Assembly: GCF_029931775.1 (NCBI RefSeq)
Contig: NC_079326.1
Coordinates: 10,632,604-10,696,603 of the forward strand
Direction: 5' to 3'
Origin: Euleptes europaea
Lineage: Eukaryota > Chordata > Lepidosauria > Squamata > Sphaerodactylidae
DNA: 64,000 nucleotides
Shown here: in pieces, positions 23,807 to 36,600 of the stretch
How the letters are laid out: the number at the start of each line of letters is the position of its first letter
How positions within the stretch are numbered: position 1 is the stretch's first letter
Made by a program: the position numbers and the translations under genes
The notes under the pieces: model-generated
What the model saw: the letters and a program-made list of their open reading frames with translations, nothing else
Databases searched by the model: none
Told to the model about the DNA's origin: nothing

Positions 23807-24602
23807 TTAAGATCTATTGTGGGATGCACTTATCATGATGTTGGGTAGGGCATTACGACGCTTCTTCCAGGATCCCAGCTCCCGTGAGTACCTCCGTATC
23901 TGTCTAAACCAGTGGTGAGTCCGGGCTTTGTCTCCATCTCGGAACACAAAGGATTCCCGCCGGATTTCAATAAGTTCAAATGTATCATCACAGTCAGGAT
24001 CCACAGAGACCACACAATTACTGAGTCTCAAGGGTTCCCTGAGCAAACTAAACTTCCCATTGTTTTTGTCCCTAATAACCACCAGCACCGCATCTTTTAC
24101 AGGCCCTGGCTCCCCAGGCTCAAAGCTAGACTCGGATGCACGTCTGATGTTGACCACGAGGAGCACTTGCATGCTCTGGAATTTCAAGGTCTTGCTGCCC
24201 TTTTTCACCCACTGTCCATCAGGCGGCTGGGCTAGCTGCAGCGGTCCTTCCATAACAAAGCGGGTTTCTTCTCGTAACCAGCCCACAGTCTTGATGGCAG
24301 TTTCCCTCATTTCAATGTTTATCACTTCCCTATTCTTCTTACTGTCCTGGCGGAATGAACGCAGAGTCCATGAGTTTCCTTCCTGCTTAGTCTTCATGTT
24401 AATGTGCTCCAGGTGGGACTCAATGCGGCTCTTGGCTTCCCTTAGGCTGCTGTGATCGGGGTGGTACTCAATGGTGGCTTTGATGACGCGGCTCAACAGA
24501 AGTGGGTATTTCGTGACTCTTTGTAGGGGAGCCATGAGGAAGGACCGCAGATTCATGCGGCGAAGCACTGTGTTGTCATTCTGAGAAACATTGAGGAATA
24601 TC
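23807..24602 (-). CDS. RhoGEF last coding exon: end of DH, PH domain, stop
   Basis: Acceptor ccctgcag|gatattcc; completes an Arg codon begun by the upstream exon (ELLR-IFLNVSQ). Contains the signature DH helix MAPLQRVTKYPLLL and the complete PH domain. It ends with the peptide ISASHNRS and TAA at 23807-23809. Confidence 0.93.
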
Positions 24603-27600
24603 CTGCAGGGATTTAAAAAAGAATTTTTCAGCAAGGTTGCAGAGTAAAAACATCAATTAATGGGCTAGCCTGCAAGTATGACTTAGGCAAAATAATCCCT
24701 AGTTATGTTACGACATGCCAGATTGCTGTCAGGAGAACAGTCACTGTAACTGTATGGTTTTTCTGCACACACTGCCCACAGATTACTCAATATCCATTTA
24801 TTTTGTTAGTTTTCCAGAATTTACAGAACTCTATATTACAAATGGAACAAACAGTTACAGGGCAGTCGCACTGCTGACTTCCCCCACCACTTTACTTACG
24901 CAACACAAAACACTCCTTAGTGTTAAATCTCCTCCTCTGCTTAAGCGGAGGACACATCAACCAGTTATTCCCATTTGTCAGGGTCTTGGCTCATGTATGG
25001 AAGTGAAATGTCTGATTTGTACAAGGGGGAAGGCAATTGCAGAACCTCTGCTGCTGAACACACCGGGATGGAAGAGAATAGTTCTTTGCCTGTGCCTTAG
25101 AACAGAAGAAAAGCATCCCAGTGATGTATAAGTGATGGGAGTTCTTGGGGTTAGGAGCATTTGAAAGGGAGGAAGAAATCAGACTGTCACGGAACTCCAC
25201 AACAGCAAAACAATACTGATGGATCATACAGAAGTGAAATACAATATTTATGTAATCACTGCTACTCAGATTCCAGAACCTTACAAACATATTGTGCTTC
25301 CCCCCCCAAGCTGCCATAGCTTTTGCAGATGTTAATATAACTGGAAAGGTTTTTTTTGGTTTTGGTAAGCTAAAGTTTTAAAACGGGAGGGAAGGCAGCA
25401 TGGTATAACACGATCTTATCAGACCTCGGAAGTTAAGCAGGGTCAGCCCTGGTTAGTATTTGGATGGGAGACCACCAAGGAATACTAGGGTTGCTTTGCA
25501 GAGGAAGGCACTGGCAAACCACCTGTTAGTCTCTTGCCTTGAAAACCCCATAAGGGGTCACCATGAGTCAGCTGCGACTTGACGACACTTTACACACACA
25601 CACACACAGAGCAAACTTGCCACTAATACTTTAGCTGCTACATGTGTGTGTGAAGTGCTGTCAAGTGGCAGCCGACTTATGGCGACCCCTTATGAGGTTT
25701 TCAAGGCAAGACATCTCATACTATTCTTGAGAGTCCTCCTGACCTTCATCAGCTACTTCTTGTGGGGCTAGGAAACAGAAAGTGGCAAAGATCCATTTCA
25801 TGAACATGCTCCACCCAGAGAAGGGACTCCAGCTCCCTGTTTCACTCTGAGGCCACCCCACTCCAAACCACATTTGCTGCAATAACTTGTTTGTTGTGGC
25901 ACTCTCCTCACCTGAGTAGCTCCTTCTCTTTCTCCAATGCGTTGAGCATGTTCACCGAAGAGGACTGCTGGAGACAATAGGTCTGGAAAGCAGGCAGCAT
26001 GTTGACAAACTCCAGGAATATTTCACCAATGCACACAGTCATCAGGTCATCATCACCCTGCCACAAACAATGGGAGAAGTTCATCAGCCAGAGAAGGGGA
26101 GGCAGCTGAGGGCATTCATTGGCCTAATACTAATGTGGGTTCAGAGCAGTCCGCCTATTAGAAATGGTAATCTAGGTGCACCAGAATCAGTGCAGCCACA
26201 ACGAGCTCCTGGGCATCACAGCATCACGTTGTCTAAGGACTACAGCCTTCTGGGTGGATCCTGAAACAATCAGCTTATTTCAGCATAGATGGAAAAAAAA
26301 CATCTGTAACAAGCTGTTCAGACGCTCTGCATCCGCATGTCATTTTTTTTTTTTTTTGCAAAGGAGGCAGCACAGAGTGAGAACACCAAAATGCTTGAGA
26401 GAGAAATAACAGAAAAAGGGAGCAACAAAATGGGGACAAGCAGATATAGTTAAGGAAGTGCTGTTGGAATGTTACTAATCAAATACAACCGGAGCCATTC
26501 TCTTTCATAAATATAACAAATGCTCTAATTCCAACCAAAATTACTTCCAACATTTGGAAGCCCTTTCAGACCTTCTCATCTGACAGTTATTCTAGTTTGC
26601 CGCTGTCTGGTTTCATTGTGGCAGACAGTAGAAGGAGCTGTCAACAGAAAGAATGAGGCCGCAGATATGAGTCTGACAGGAGCACTGTCCAACCAGAACA
26701 ACTAAACTAGCTTCCCATCAAATGGGATAATTCCAACTGGCATTTCCATTCACAGCACTTTCTGCCAAAGGCTGTACCATCTTGCTCGATTTTGAAGGAG
26801 TGCCTGATTCTATATAAACATGAGACCTCTGTTGGCATAAACTGTTTTGTTCTCTTGAGCTCCACCTGCTCTGCAAGTAAAAATTTTAATTGCCTTAGAA
26901 AAGATATGCTTTCTCTTATCTGTCCAAAATTTGGAGGGGAGGATCCCATGTCTGAGGGAAGGAAGTTAAACAAGAAATGTGTTTCCCATTGAAACAACTA
27001 GAAATAACTATCACATAATTGCCCGATATGACTAACTTTAATCCCAGTATTAAATTAGGAGATAAAAACAGCACTAGTCAAAGCAGCTTTATTTACAGAG
27101 GTATATGAAGCCCTGACCTGGATAGCTCAGGCTAGCCTGATCTCATCAGATTTCAGAAGCGAAGCAGGGTTGGCCATGGTTAGTACTTAGCCATGGTTAG
27201 TATTACCAAGGAAGTCCAGGGTTGCTACGCAAAGGCAAGCAATGGCGAATCACCTTTGAACGTCTTGCCTTGAAAATGGGTCTTGAGTCAGCTGTGACTT
27301 GATGGGGGGGGGGAAAGCTGAATGGAGGAATAATGTTTTCCCCCCAGGTGGGAATGAGAACTGTTTGATATATGCCACTTTTTAAGGGCCTGGGGTAGAA
27401 ATTTAGGATCTAGGATTTTATCCTCAGGGTGGGATGAACACTATACAACAACTAGGTTCCTCTGGCTGTCAGAAGTCATTGCAAACAGGAGGAAGGGGCT
27501 GCCTAAAATCCTAAAATTCCAAATGCAACACATATGCCCCCAAGCTTCTGAATGTCCCCCCAAGATAGACAGCTCACCCCACTGGGAGCTATATAGATCC

Positions 27601-30600
27601 CCTGAAGAACCACTGCTCTGACCTGGATAGCCCAAGCTAACCTGATATCATCAGATCTCAGAAGCTAAGTAGGGTCAGCCCTGGTTAGTATTTGGATGGG
27701 AGACCGCCAAGGAAGTCCAGGATCGGGATGTTGAGGCAGAAACCCCACTGGGTCACCATAAGTTAGCTTGACGGCAACCCCCCCTAAAAAAACTGGTGTA
27801 GAACCATTCCCATTTTTGTCAGCAGAGGGTGGTGTGGTACAGAGGTCTAGCAGTTCATTATATGTTAACAATGCCTGTGCCGAACCCATGATTTCAGGGG
27901 CATGGTGGGGAATACATTTAAAATTCTGTGTATCTGAAATGACTGGTTTTAGTCTACAAACAGATTTCATCTTTTCATACTATTCGGGTTTCAGGATCAA
28001 GAGAGGGGACTTGCATGGATTAAATCCACAGCTTGACTTAAAAAACCCAAACTTGTACATTCACCCCCACCCCAATCCAAAGTATGTGACAAAATGCAAA
28101 ACTTAAAATGGGTCGCAATGTTGAACCTTCAAGTCTGAAATTCATTTTCTTCAAATTTCTGCAAAGTCTTGCATTGCACTGTTTGCATATATTATTTTGA
28201 ATCCTACTGAAGTACGCAATGTTTATCACTCCGCCTCCTAGGGCTCAGTTTGGTGTGGGTACCACCAGTCTCCTAGTTTATTTAGCACACCCACCTACAT
28301 CTCACAAACCTTTAGCCCTCTCTCCTCAGCCCTTAGTCCACCCTCTAACTGCTTAGGTGTGGCTGGTCTGGTCTTCCCAGACTGCCTTGGGGTGGTGTCT
28401 AATAAAGGACCGTCCCAGGCTCTGCCGATGCCTTCCAATTAGGGATGGGGCCTGGCCCATTCCCAGTTTCTGAGCCAATGGGCTTCTCTAATTTCTTCCC
28501 TCCCTCCTCAACCCCACCTGTCCTGAGGCTTCAAAACAATCTCCTGCTGGTCGGTTCTGCTCCCAGGAAGTCACCATCTCCTGCCTTTGCCTGTCTCCAG
28601 GTCCCTCCCGTGGTTCCTGCCCCTGGCCTGCTCCAGCCCCCTTTGCCTGTGATGGTGAGGCCTCCTCCCTGCTTCCTCACTCCCCAGTCTGCTCCTATTA
28701 GGTGAGGCTACCTGGGCTCACCCTGCCCCCCTCCCCAGCTGTTTCTATTGCTTTGCTGCTGCGGTGGTCCTCCAACAGTAAGGGTGTGGGGAGGATTCTT
28801 TGTGCCCTGTCAATGTCGCTGCAGCTGCCCAGCCTTGTCCTGGCACTAATGGCAGGCGTTGGAGAGGCTCCTGCAGCCTTGACGTTGACACAGTCTCCTG
28901 ACCAGCAGTCAGCGCAACAGGCAATTGTGGGGAGGGCTTTGCCAGCCCAACACTTTTGCTTTCAGTTCTGTCATGGAAAGAGCTGAATAGACGTGGCTTC
29001 AAGAATGCCTCTTGCTGTTAGCTTTCTGACTGGGAGGGGCTATAACTTAGGGGCAGAGCATCTGCTTTGCATGCAGAAGGTCCCAGGTTTAATCCCTGGT
29101 CTCTCCAGTTAAAAGGATCAAGTAGTAGATAAAGTGAAAGACCTCTCCCTGAGACCTTGGACAGCCATTGCCAGCTAGAACAGACAGCACTGATGTTGAT
29201 AGACTAATGGTCTACATCTGTATAAGGCAGCTTCTTGTGACTGTGCTTCATTCTCCTGCGTTTTAGGTTTAAATCAACTGAGATTAATGGGCTTTGCCAT
29301 GTCTTTCTGTTGGACTTTGTGGCCAACTAGCCTATCTATAGCAGAAGGAAACCATGTTCCTGAAGGATAAAACTATTGCTTTCATGTTGGAACTCAATGC
29401 TCTATTTGACAGGAAGATCAACAAAGATGCGAAGATGATGATGATGCTATGTTCAAAACAGTAACGTCTGCCCCATCTGATTTACAAAGTTCAGTAACAG
29501 GGTACAAAGCTCTGTGTCAGGCACAGGATACTCATCTGTCATAATGAATTATCAAGAACCACCATTCCAGCAAATTAAATAACCCTGAGTACATTTAAGA
29601 AAGGATGCCAGTTTGGAGCGTAGTTCAGATAACACTGGGATTTAACTAGCCTTGTGTATGTTCTTGGCCACTGGCAATGATTGCCATGTAAAGCTGCTTT
29701 TAATTGCTTTCCTGCAGGCAATATTGGCTTCCATGGTTGCTGCTGTAAAATGAATTTCATGGTGAAAGGATTTCCCGCCTCCTTCTCCAACCATGGAATT
29801 AAAGTGCAAGGCAAGGTGCGCATCTGCAGTGGCATGCAACTGCCATTTGCTTTGCTCAGGCATTAGCCCAACCAGCTGCCTGCGTGCACTGTCCTCCTTG
29901 AACTAAGGATGAGGTTGGTAATATTTGTTGTTGAGGATTGGCTTCAATGTCCAAACAGGGTACCTGATGTTTGCACTGGGAGCCAAGGAGCAAAAACATC
30001 CCTGTGCACTTTTCATAAAGCCAGCCCCGCTCTGGCCTGTGAAAGGGAAAGGATGATTTTCAAGATGTCGGCCTTGTGTTTGCTGCATTTACACATCCGT
30101 CTGACACCTACAGATAAGAGTAAGCAACATGTGGAAGATTGGATGCATCCAATCCAACCCAGGGGTCTCTGAGAGGCAAAAAGGTGGCATATAAATCAAC
30201 CAACCCAAATCCCAGGCTGTGCTCTCTAGCCCACACACATATGCACAAAACTTACTTGATTTCCTTACATGGTTGAAATGGGAGGAAAATGCTGGCATGG
30301 GATCCTGAGTAACGGTAGCTAGGCAGACTCTCAGAAGGACACAGGGAATTGGTTAGGAACACAGTGCAAGCCAGGACTCTCAATTCCCTTCTCTAGTCAT
30401 TAGACATGGAGCTTTCCAATTAGTGCTCCAAACCATGCCATAGCAACAATGCTACTGGGAACATCTGCTTTGCATACAGAAGGTCCCAGGTTTAGTCCCT
30501 GGCATTTCCAGTTTAAAAGAACAGGTAGTAGGTGATGTGAAAGTCCTCTGAGTGAGAACCTGGAGTGTTGCTGCCAGTCAGAGAAGACAATACTGACCTT

Positions 30601-33600
30601 GCTATACCGATGATCAGTATAAGGCAAAATATTGTCGAAGGCTTTCACGGTCAGAGTTCATTGGTTCTTGAAGGTTATCCGGGCTGTGTAACCGTGGTCT
30701 TGATATTTTCTTTCCTGACTTTTCGCCAGCAGCTGTGGCAGGCATCTTCAGAGGAGTAACATTGAAGGACAGTGTCTCTCAGTGTCAAGTGTGTAGGAAG
30801 AGTTATATATAGTCAGAAAGGGGTTGGGTTGAGCTGAATCACTGTCCTGCAAAAAGTATTGAAGGTAATGTGCTAATCATTGTCCTGTAAGTATCAAGAT
30901 AATGTGCTAATGAGGATGTGGTATGTTAATATGGAACCATTGTATCCTGAAGTGATCTGATAATGTGTGCAATCCAAAGCTAATCTGCATGGCTATTGTT
31001 GACTGTAGTCTTTGTTAGTCTGGAGGTTTTCAGGACAGGAAGCCAAGCCTTATTCATTCTTAAACTCTCTTCTTTTCTGTTAAAGTTGTGCTGATGTTTA
31101 TGAATTTCAATGGCTTCTCTGTGCAATCTGACAAAATAGTTGGTAGAATTGTCCAGTCTTTCAGTGTCTTGGAATAAGACCCTGTGTCCTGTTTGTGTCA
31201 GTCCATGTTCAGCCACTGCTGATTTCTCAGGTTGGCCCAGTCTGCAGTATCTTTCATGTTCTTTTATCCTTGTTAGTATGCTGCGTTTGTATCACTTCAG
31301 CATACAATGTATCATTGTATCACTTCAGGATACAATGGTTCCATATTAACATACCACACCCTCATTAGCACATTATCTTGATACTTACAGGACAATGATT
31401 AGCACATTACCTTTGATACTTTTTGCAGGACAATGATTCAGCTCAACCCAACCCCTTTCTGACTATATATAACTCTTCCTACACACTTGACACTGAGAGA
31501 CACTGTCCTTCAGTGTTACTCCTCTGAAGATGCCTGTCACAGCTGCTGGCGAAACGTCAGGAAAGAAAATACCAAGACCACGGTTTCACAGCCCGGATAA
31601 CCTACAAGAACCAGTATAAGGCAACTTCATTAGTTCACACATGGCAACATTGGCACACTTCCATAATGTCACCATGCCAGAAGCACAACCCTACCTTTGA
31701 AAACTGTCCAGAAACTTTTAACTGGCCAAGATGTGGTAGCCACAGCACTGCTGGGGTCTGTATACAGGAATCGTATCACCCTTGTGCCCATTTGTTTCCA
31801 GGCACAATTCAGAGTGTTTGATAAAGCCCACAAGAGAAAGGGGAAAGGAGACCACACACTGTACCTGCTCAAAGGCTTGGTCAATTTCTTCCTGCAGGTA
31901 CTCCAGAAAGTTTTCATTGAGGTCAATCAACTCCTGAATGTTGCTAAAAACCACCAGCAGCTGGTCCTGTGTAAGGAGGCCAGCTGCTTGCATGGGGAGG
32001 TAGAATTCCTCTTTGATGATGCGCAGGTCCTCCCCATAACTGGCTTCAGTATTAACAAACTCTAGCACCGACTCCTTCCGCTCTGTCCGGCATTTCAGGC
32101 ATTTCTCGCAGAGGTTGGCCCGCCTCTTGTTCTGATTCTGAACGTCTGTTTCCACCGGGAAATCTCTACCCCCACAGTCGGTGCATGGCTGGTAGGCTTC
32201 CCACGCTTGTAGGGAAGTCAGCATTTCAGACGCTCGGCTTCTCCTCCACTTCCTAGTCAGCACTTGGCTGATGCCGCTGTCTGCCCTCTCCATCTCAGTT
32301 GATCTCATCCTTGGCGCCCCTCCACTGCTGGCATCCGCATTGTCCCTCTCATCGTTCCCGCCCACAATGCCGCTGTCGGCGCTGAGACTGCTGACATTGC
32401 TCCAGCGGTGCTTGGAACGAAGAGAGCCACCCAGCACACGCCGGTTCTCATCAAAGCTGCTGCCGTGGTTAATGTTGGCTTTTGTCGTGGCCCGGCCTGA
32501 GCAGAAACAGATACGTCAACCTCACTTTCTAGCAGTGGTTTGCTGTCCCCTGTGCTAAGAGGGAAGCTCCCTGTTATTTCCCGTCCTCCCTTTATTGATT
32601 TATGTAAAACCTTTATTAGCAGGCTTTCTGCCTTACAGAACCTCAAGGCCATTTAAAATGTAGAAAAAAATACATAAAATAAAATGCATAATATACACAA
32701 AGAACCAAAATTTAAAATCACAGTTTAGGGCTGCCAGTAAACTAATAAAAAGCGGAACTAAATAAAACTGTGTTCAACTGCCTACGAAAGACCGACAGTT
32801 TGTTCCATAATTGCGGGGCTGCCACTGAAAAGGCCATCTCTCGTGTACCCACCAGACAAGCTGCTCTGCCTGATTGGGGCCATCAGGAGGGCCTCTCCCT
32901 GTGATTTCAATTCCTAGGCAGGAACATACAGAAGAAGCTACACCCATCTTATTAATTCCACAGCTAGGGACAGAAGCTCTCCTCTGCAGTTAGGCTCAGG
33001 TGGAGTTTGAAGGTCCCCTCTCCTCCCCGTCCTAAGAATCCATGAAAACAACAGGCAGGAAGCATCTGTTGACTTTATATGCTGAGCACATTTGCCAAAC
33101 AATGGTTTCAGGTCTGGCTCACCTCTCACTATTCAAGAAGCCATCGGCAAAGTGCTCTTTGTACCAGTCCTGAGCTTGGCACATGAAGATGTGATGGCGC
33201 TGCCCTAAGTGGCATTTTCCCATTGCTACATTTGCCAGGAGCCAATATGGCCTGTGTGTGCATCAGAGCAGCCTCATAACTTGCCAAATTTGGGCCCACC
33301 AGAAACTTGGATGTCATTAACTGTTAAAAGTGTAGGAGCAGTTGAGCGCATAGGGGAAGCTGCTGTGTCCCCTGTTCTCCATACAGCCCCTGGCATAAAA
33401 GATTGCTGCTGGCTGCAACACATACTCCATGAGTGGGAATATTTGGAAGCAAGATTTGTTTTTCTGCCATGATGAATTCAGACACTCAGAACTAAGACCA
33501 ACAAGGGCACACCAACACCTGCACGATTCAAGGAGAAGGTAGTGATCATACTGTGCTCTCTCTCTTGCCGGCGCTTCTGAGCATGCTGCCGTGCTGCCGC

Positions 33601-36600
33601 AGCTATCTTTAGCTCCAGTTGTTTCCTCTTCACAGCATCTGTTGGCATCGGATCGCTGAAATGAGGCCGTAATCGACACTCCCGCTGAGTTTTTGCAGAG
33701 TCTGGAGTTTCATGAGAAATGTCAGAACTGGATCTGCGGCAGTTGGGGCTGGAATTCTGGGAAGAAAACAGAAGGGTGTGTGTGTATGTGTGTGTATTTT
33801 ACTCAAGGAAATACAGGGCACTCAAATATCCTTAGCCTAATCTGTCACTGCTCTGTACCAACATACAACACTCCTCCCCACCCTGCTCTGTTTCTGGAGT
33901 CACTCGTGTATAGAGCAATTACTAAAGCAAGGAGGCAAAACTAGAGCTGTTATATTGAATACAGATGTTTGAAAAATATGCATACAGGTGTTTGCGAGCA
34001 TGTAAGCATATATACTGAGGAGGAAGCTGGGGGGAAACACAGGGCTATGCAAGTGGGATGAAGAATTAAACATGGTGACATGGAAACAGGGATTTCCCTT
34101 TCTCCCCTGGTACTTTATGAAGGCTGAGTATAATGTCTACGCATAGTTTTGACAGCGCTAACCTAGGTCAATGGGAAGTCAGTGGGCTGGGGGAAAGGCC
34201 ATGGCAATTAAATCAGTTTCAAATCAATTTGCATTATTGGGTCTCATTCATTGAAAGTTTCTTGTGACTATAATCTGTTCAAAAGGATGGAACAAATGAG
34301 AAACACATGGAACAATGGGACAAACTAAGTGTGAGCTCCAGGCAGCTGGCCTTCAAGGTTCTGTTTCTCAGAAGTTTGTTCTGACTGCTTTATCTCCGTT
34401 TGTGTGATAACTGTAATCTACCATGGGAACCAGGCTCGGCTTGGTAACCAACTGTGCCTTTGGTTTTCTGTATATGTTCCAACCTGTCTGTATTCCCCCC
34501 AGTAGAGTCCTCGTACCTTCCCCTGTAAGTTCCTGCTACTCACCTTATGCTTCCCAAATAAACCAGCCTCTTAGAATACCCTGTCTGGACGTTCGGTGAT
34601 TGGGATTCAACAGGTGAACTCAGACCTTACACTAAGCCCCACTGTGCTAAATGCGATTTAGTCCTAACAAGCCTGATACAGATTTCAGCCATAGAGGAGA
34701 TGTGCCTCAGGTTCTTCAGAATCAGGGAGAGTGGAAGTGGGGACAGGAGACCAATATGGAAAGGACGGAGTGGGGAGGAGGGCCACAATTTACAGAGGAT
34801 TAGCGACAGTAGAACAGAATGGTAGAGATCTGCAACCATTGCAAGGGTAGGTAAAAGTTCCTAGATTGACTGTTAGGGAACTCTTCTCCGCCTCAAGGTA
34901 TGAAACTCACTGTGGGTTGATGATGGTTCTCTAGAAAGGTGAGATCAGACTTCTCAAGTCCACTTGGTCCTTTGGATGGGGACTCCGTGGCAGTTTCAGC
35001 ACTGCAGCTGCATGGAAAGAGACAAGATCCAGTTAATGTTTCTGAGGAGGGGTTGTACGTTGGAGGTGGACCGTATTCTTAGCATTCAGAAGGTTCCAAA
35101 TTCAGTCCTCGGCATCTCAAGCTAAAGGGTGCTTGAAAAGGCCTAGCTCTGCATGACACCCTGGAAAACTCCTACCAGTCAATGTAGATGGACCAATGGT
35201 CTGAACTGGCATAGGGACGTTTCCTATGTTCATAGAATATTATGTAAATCACAGTCTAGAGCCAAGTCCAAAGGTAGCACGGAAAAGATAAAATTTTCAA
35301 GTAGTCCTTGAAATTGGAGAAAAGCAACATTTTATTATAAACGTTTATATAAAGTTTAAACAGGGACATTTTTTATTCCCTTCATTCTTCATAACTATTT
35401 GCATTTCACTATCCCCCCGTCATCACAAATGCAAGAAAATCCAAGGGAATGAAAGAGATTTCCTTATATTATCAGATACTACAGCATGCATCCTGCTGAA
35501 ATTTTCCACTGATAGATGGGTTTCTGTCAGCAGAGTGTGACTCCCCACCCCCCAATGCAGCCTAAAATGCCCCTTAGAATTCTGCTCTTGGGAGATGAGG
35601 AACCCCCAGGAAAAGTATGAAATTTGCAGTAGGATGGAGGAAATCCGTGAAAATTGCCCTCCTTCCATGACTGGAAATGCTCATGTATAATTGCTCCTCC
35701 TTAAATGATGAGGACATATGATGTCCAGGACCAGGGAAGAGAGAGGGCAAAACTCACACTGAGTAGGTACCACTCACAGGATCAAAAAGGGCAGAAATAA
35801 TAATACCATGCAGTTACTTAGTGCATTTTAAGTGTACAGTATGCTTTGCAAGCATTTGTGAAAGGATGCAGTGATTCAAGAGCCTTTCCAGGTGTGGTTA
35901 ACACAGAAACAGAATACTTTTCTCACTTGTAACATGGGATTCTGACTGGGAAGAGCCTGTAATTTGGGAACATTCTTGTTAATCATACAAAGAATAAAGA
36001 ATCCTACAATTCTCTCTTTTATATGACAGATAACCATATAATGTTCCAGACAATGGCCTGACATTCAACCCTTACCTCATGAAACAAAATATTTCTTGTA
36101 TGACTTCTCCCTGTGGGGGTCCTTCATATATTTCCTCACGTAATGTCTCTTCAATTACTATCAACGCTTTATGTATCGTATGAAAATAAAGAAATATTAT
36201 GTTTTGGGGGATGAGCTGAATGAAGGGCAAACATCTAGAGCATTGTGCTCTGTGTTTTTTTAACACAGGTAAGAACCACACTTTTCTCAATATTGTGTTA
36301 CTGTGTTCATTACAAGAGCACAACATCCAGTGATGTGTGGATCCAGCCACATACAGAATTTTATTAAAGAATATTTCTTACTACAAATCAAGATAGCAAA
36401 CAGCAATACATATGCATGTCACATAAATCATGGTGATTACAGATCTATTGTTTCTCTAAGATTCAAAGGACTGCGGATTGGGGGTTGTGCTGTTATTATT
36501 CTGCATGTTTATAGTTAACTTCATATACTGAACCACGCATCAAAGATTCAACAGACTCTGGAAATATATTAGGAATTCTAAGATCAAATATAAGGGTGCA

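Noticed and set aside
23912-24455. Plus-strand frames of 107 and 175 codons
   Set aside because: They are antisense shadows of the RhoGEF DH-PH exon.
24715-25131. 138-codon plus frame
   Set aside because: Intronic, with no domain and no splice or promoter context; consistent with chance.
29033-29110. Functional tRNA gene
   Set aside because: The tRNA-like head is followed by the SINE body and recurs at 30457, 35065 and 45300; it is a tRNA-derived SINE.
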